Assembly: GCA_946482355.1 (NCBI GenBank)
Contig: CAMLRE010000077.1
Location: 1 to 8,097, forward strand
DNA from: an uncultured Bdellovibrio sp.
GTDB taxonomy: Bacteria; Bdellovibrionota; Bdellovibrionia; Bdellovibrionales; Bdellovibrionaceae
DNA: 8,097 bases
Direction of reading: 5' to 3'
Under the pieces are notes generated by a model that saw only the letters and a program-made list of their open reading frames with translations, searched no databases and was not told the origin of the DNA. Position 1 is the stretch's first letter. Every line of letters starts with the position of its first letter. The position numbers were made by a program, and so were the translations under genes. Of this stretch, positions 6,464 through 8,097 are shown in pieces.

Positions 6464-6495
6464 CTGTGACCAGGGGTGTTAATCACTGCTCACAG
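6464..6495. promoter_or_regulatory. Nested inverted repeat upstream of SRP RNA
   Basis: CTGTGA (6464-6469) is complementary to TCACAG (6490-6495), and inside it GTG (6476-6478) pairs with CAC (6484-6486). It ends about 25 bp before the predicted 5' end of the SRP RNA, overlapping where a -35 element would lie, so a factor binding here could affect ffs. It resembles a CRP half-site pair but the 20-bp gap is wrong for CRP. No sound -10/-35 pair was found. Confidence 0.
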
Positions 6496-6520
6496 AGGGG
6501 ATTTCAGTTAAACCCAACAA

Positions 6521-6620
6521 TGGCTGGGTCCCATACGATTGACTCTTTAATGAATTCCGCTAGGTCCGGAAGGAAGCAACGGTGTTTAAAGAGCTTTGCG
6601 ATATGGGGTGCCCAGCTCTT
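6521..6620 (+). ncRNA. ffs: Signal recognition particle RNA (4.5S type)
   Basis: The conserved SRP core GGTCCGGAAGGAAGCA is at 6563-6578, with the GGAA tetraloop at 6568-6571 closed by UCC/GGA (6565-6567 with 6572-6574). The rest folds into the expected single long hairpin: GCUGGG 6523-6528 with CCCAGC 6611-6616, CCCAUA 6530-6535 with UAUGGG 6602-6607, CUCUUUAA 6543-6550 with UUAAAGAG 6586-6593, and CCG 6557-6559 with CGG 6580-6582. The length of about 100 nt and lack of an Alu domain make it the small 4.5S form that binds Ffh and directs co-translational membrane insertion. A U-rich tract (CUUUUGUUUU) follows. Exact ends are uncertain by a few nucleotides. It lies just upstream of dnaX, a pairing known in other bacteria such as Bacillus subtilis. 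Confidence 0.
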
Positions 6621-6624
6621 TTGT

Positions 6625-6644
6625 TTTGTCGCAGACAAACTTTT
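6625..6644 (+). terminator. Weak hairpin plus T-run between ffs and dnaX
   Basis: TTTGTC (6625-6630) and GACAAA (6634-6639) form a 6-bp stem with a 3-nt GCA loop, followed by C and TTTT. The stem has only two G-C pairs and its first arm overlaps the U-tract of the SRP RNA. It may help end the SRP RNA or act as a processing site while letting some transcripts continue into dnaX, whose SD starts 7 nt further on. Confidence 0.
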
Positions 6645-6663
6645 CGAATTAGGGGACTTCGTT

Positions 6664-8097
6664 TTGTCATATCAAGTTTTTGCCCGCAAATATCGACCGC
6701 AAACGTTCGACCAAATGGTTGGACAAAGTCATATTTCGCAAACTTTGATTAACGCCCTAAAATCTGGACGTGTTCCGCACGCGATTTTATTTACCGGTCT
6801 TCGCGGAACCGGAAAAACAACTTCAGCCCGTATCCTAGCTAAAACACTTCGTTGTGAAAACCCTGTGAACTTTGCTCCGTGCAATGTTTGTAATTCATGT
6901 GTTGAAGCCAACAAAGGTTCGGCTGTTGATATTATCGAAATCGATGGTGCTTCGAACAATGGTGTCGATGCGATTCGTGATCTTCGCGACAACGTGATGT
7001 TCATGCCAACATCAGGTAAATACAAAATTTTTATTATCGACGAAGTTCACATGTTATCGACTTCGGCGTTTAATGCTTTACTTAAAACGCTAGAAGAACC
7101 ACCAGCTCACGTAATCTTCATGATGGCCACAACTGAGGTTCATAAAATTCCTCAGACCATTCTTTCTCGCTGCCAACGTTTTGATTTACGCCGAATTCCT
7201 TTCAAACAATTAACAGGTTTATTAAAAAAAATCTGTGATCTTGAAAACATCGAAGCTGACGAAAAAGCCCTATGGCTTATCGCGCGCCAAGGTGATGGTT
7301 CAGCCCGTGATTCTTTAAGCTTGTTAGACCAGGTTGTGAATTTCACAACGGGTAAATTATCTGAACAAAACGTGGCTGGAGTTTTAGGTTTAACAGATCG
7401 TGGATTAATTTACGATGTGTTCGCCCACCTGATTGAACGTAATCCAAAAGCCATCATCGCTGATCTTGAAAAAGCTCACACGATGGGAACAAGCCCTTCA
7501 TTATTTTTTGAAGAGCTGATTCAATTATTACGCCACACCATCGTTTTAAAAACGGCTCCCGATAATGAATCATTAATTGATTTACCGATCGAAGAGTCGC
7601 AAGCGTTAAAAGAATTTGCCAAAACGCAGTCAGATTCTGATCTGCATATGCTTTTTGATATGGCGTTAAAATCATTATCGGATTTAGTGCGCGCCACTGA
7701 TCCTTTTATGGTTTTTGAAGTTTGTTTACTTCGCATGGCGCAAGCGCCAAGAATCGCTGATATTCAAAATTTACTTTCAGGCGTTCATGTAGCCGCACCA
7801 CAGGCGGTAGGAACCCCAAAGTTTCAAGGACTCCCCCATAAAACGGAGTCCGCTCCGGTAAAAGCACCGAAACCAGCTCTTAATTCTGAAGGCTGGATGA
7901 AGTTTGTGGCTTATCTTAAACAAGAAAACGCGTTCTTGGCGGCAAAGTTAGATAACATCGTATTTGCCGGCCTAAATGAGAAGCATTTAACCCTGCAAGC
8001 CGCCGCTCAATTTTCGTTTTTAGCAGAGCAAATGGCCCAAGTAGAAACTCACCAAAAATTACAAGGTTTTATTGATTCGTTCTTTGGAGAGGGCTAC
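6664..8097 (+). CDS. dnaX: DNA polymerase III subunit gamma/tau (3' end outside window)
   Basis: DnaX is the ATPase of the clamp loader, which loads the sliding clamp and, as tau, couples polymerases and helicase. The TTG start at 6664 is chosen because the next residues SYQVFARKYRPQTF align with the E. coli N-terminus (MSYQVLARKWRPQTF), an AGGGGA SD lies 7 nt upstream, and no in-frame ATG exists upstream. Landmarks follow E. coli numbering exactly: Walker A G45-LRGTGKT (Lys51), zinc ligands Cys64, Cys73, Cys76, Cys79, Walker B Asp126-Glu127, and the S-R-C motif with Arg169. Domains I-III cover about 1-370; a Pro/Ala/Lys-rich linker runs 370-405; a C-terminal domain starts near 406 (EGWMKFVAYLKQ) and resembles that of Bacillus-type DnaX. 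The frame is open for 478 codons to the window edge. Two possible frameshift sites lie inside (7224 and 7834). Confidence 0.
   Translation, partial: MSYQVFARKYRPQTFDQMVGQSHISQTLINALKSGRVPHAILFTGLRGTGKTTSARILAKTLRCENPVNFAPCNVCNSCVEANKGSAVDIIEIDGASNNGVDAIRDLRDNVMFMPTSGKYKIFIIDEVHMLSTSAFNALLKTLEEPPAHVIFMMATTEVHKIPQTILSRCQRFDLRRIPFKQLTGLLKKICDLENIEADEKALWLIARQGDGSARDSLSLLDQVVNFTTGKLSEQNVAGVLGLTDRGLIYDVFAHLIERNPKAIIADLEKAHTMGTSPSLFFEELIQLLRHTIVLKTAPDNESLIDLPIEESQALKEFAKTQSDSDLHMLFDMALKSLSDLVRATDPFMVFEVCLLRMAQAPRIADIQNLLSGVHVAAPQAVGTPKFQGLPHKTESAPVKAPKPALNSEGWMKFVAYLKQENAFLAAKLDNIVFAGLNEKHLTLQAAAQFSFLAEQMAQVETHQKLQGFIDSFFGEGY
7224..7238 (+). other. Candidate -1 slippery heptamer A AAA AAA with adjacent -1 stop in dnaX
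   Basis: A run of eight A (7224-7231) is in phase TTA-AAA-AAA-ATC, so A-AAA-AAA fits the X-XXY-YYZ rule. A -1 shift, or one extra A from polymerase slippage, gives AAT-CTG-TGA, ending at 7238 after 191 residues. E. coli dnaX makes gamma at A-AAA-AAG with a stop just after. Here the site is in domain II, far upstream of the E. coli position, and neither a strong internal SD (only CAGG at 7214-7217) nor a stable downstream stem is evident. It may be just an AT-rich Lys-Lys codon pair. Confidence 0.
7828..7857 (+). other. Competing hairpins at a C-run in the dnaX linker
   Basis: GGACTCC (7828-7834) and GGAGTCC (7845-7851) form a perfect 7-bp stem with a 10-nt loop. CGGAG (7844-7848) and CTCCG (7853-7857) form an alternative 5-bp stem with a TCCG loop. 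A run of five C (7833-7837) lies at codons 390-392 (CTC-CCC-CAT). After a -1 slip at CCC, the next codons are CCA then TAA. This is the linker between domain III and the C-terminal domain, where gamma-type products end in other bacteria. CAT to CCA re-pairing is poor, so the site is not a canonical tandem-slip heptamer. Confidence 0.

Noticed and set aside
6464..6495. CRP-binding site (TGTGA...TCACA)
   Set aside because: The half sites are 20 bp apart, whereas CRP needs a 6-bp gap; kept only as an inverted repeat.
6729..7736. Several minus-strand open frames opposite dnaX
   Set aside because: They are antisense shadows of the unmistakable DnaX coding frame.
1..8097. CRISPR arrays, tRNA or rRNA genes, insertion sequences, prophage or attachment sites
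   Set aside because: No regularly spaced direct repeats, cloverleaf, transposase or integrase signature was seen on either strand.

Overview
This AT-rich window carries an envelope-protein neighbourhood on its left three quarters and the start of a housekeeping locus (SRP RNA then dnaX) on its right. The mix of Sec-exported, low-complexity lipoproteins, an E. coli-type SrkA kinase and a DnaX with proteobacteria-like N-terminal spacing suggests a Gram-negative bacterium. My best guess is a low-GC member of Bdellovibrionota (Bdellovibrio or Pseudobdellovibrio-like). That rests on remembered family resemblance, not on a search.

Layout from left to right: (1) 1-521, minus strand, the N-terminal part of a secreted protein with a Pro/Gly/Asp-rich linker and a beta-rich domain; its Shine-Dalgarno lies inside a perfect 8-bp hairpin. 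(2) An intrinsic terminator at 572-601 ends the next minus-strand gene. (3) 640-1968, minus, an unrecognised lipoprotein. (4) A short divergent spacer, then 2122-3087, plus, the stress-response kinase srkA. (5) 3084-4658, minus, a lipoprotein with a TolA-like Ala/Lys/Glu-rich C-terminal half; its stop codon overlaps that of srkA by 4 nt. (6) 4854-6353, minus, a secreted protein with a caspase/CHAT-like His-Cys dyad and a cysteine-rich C-terminal repeat. (7) A 310-bp intergenic region with several dyads and the roughly 100-nt SRP RNA (ffs). (8) 6664 to the window end, plus, dnaX starting at TTG and continuing past the edge.

No shared pathway for the four exported proteins can be shown from sequence alone. 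They are all exported and all on the minus strand, but spacing and terminators suggest mostly separate transcription units. The ffs-dnaX pairing is a known arrangement in several bacterial phyla and anchors the right end.

The most interesting points are the exported caspase-like protein with its W-x-C / P-x-C repeat, the SD-masking hairpin at 527-550, and two candidate frameshift sites inside dnaX: a canonical A AAA AAA heptamer followed at once by a -1 stop, and a hairpin with a -1 stop in the linker where gamma-type products end in other bacteria.
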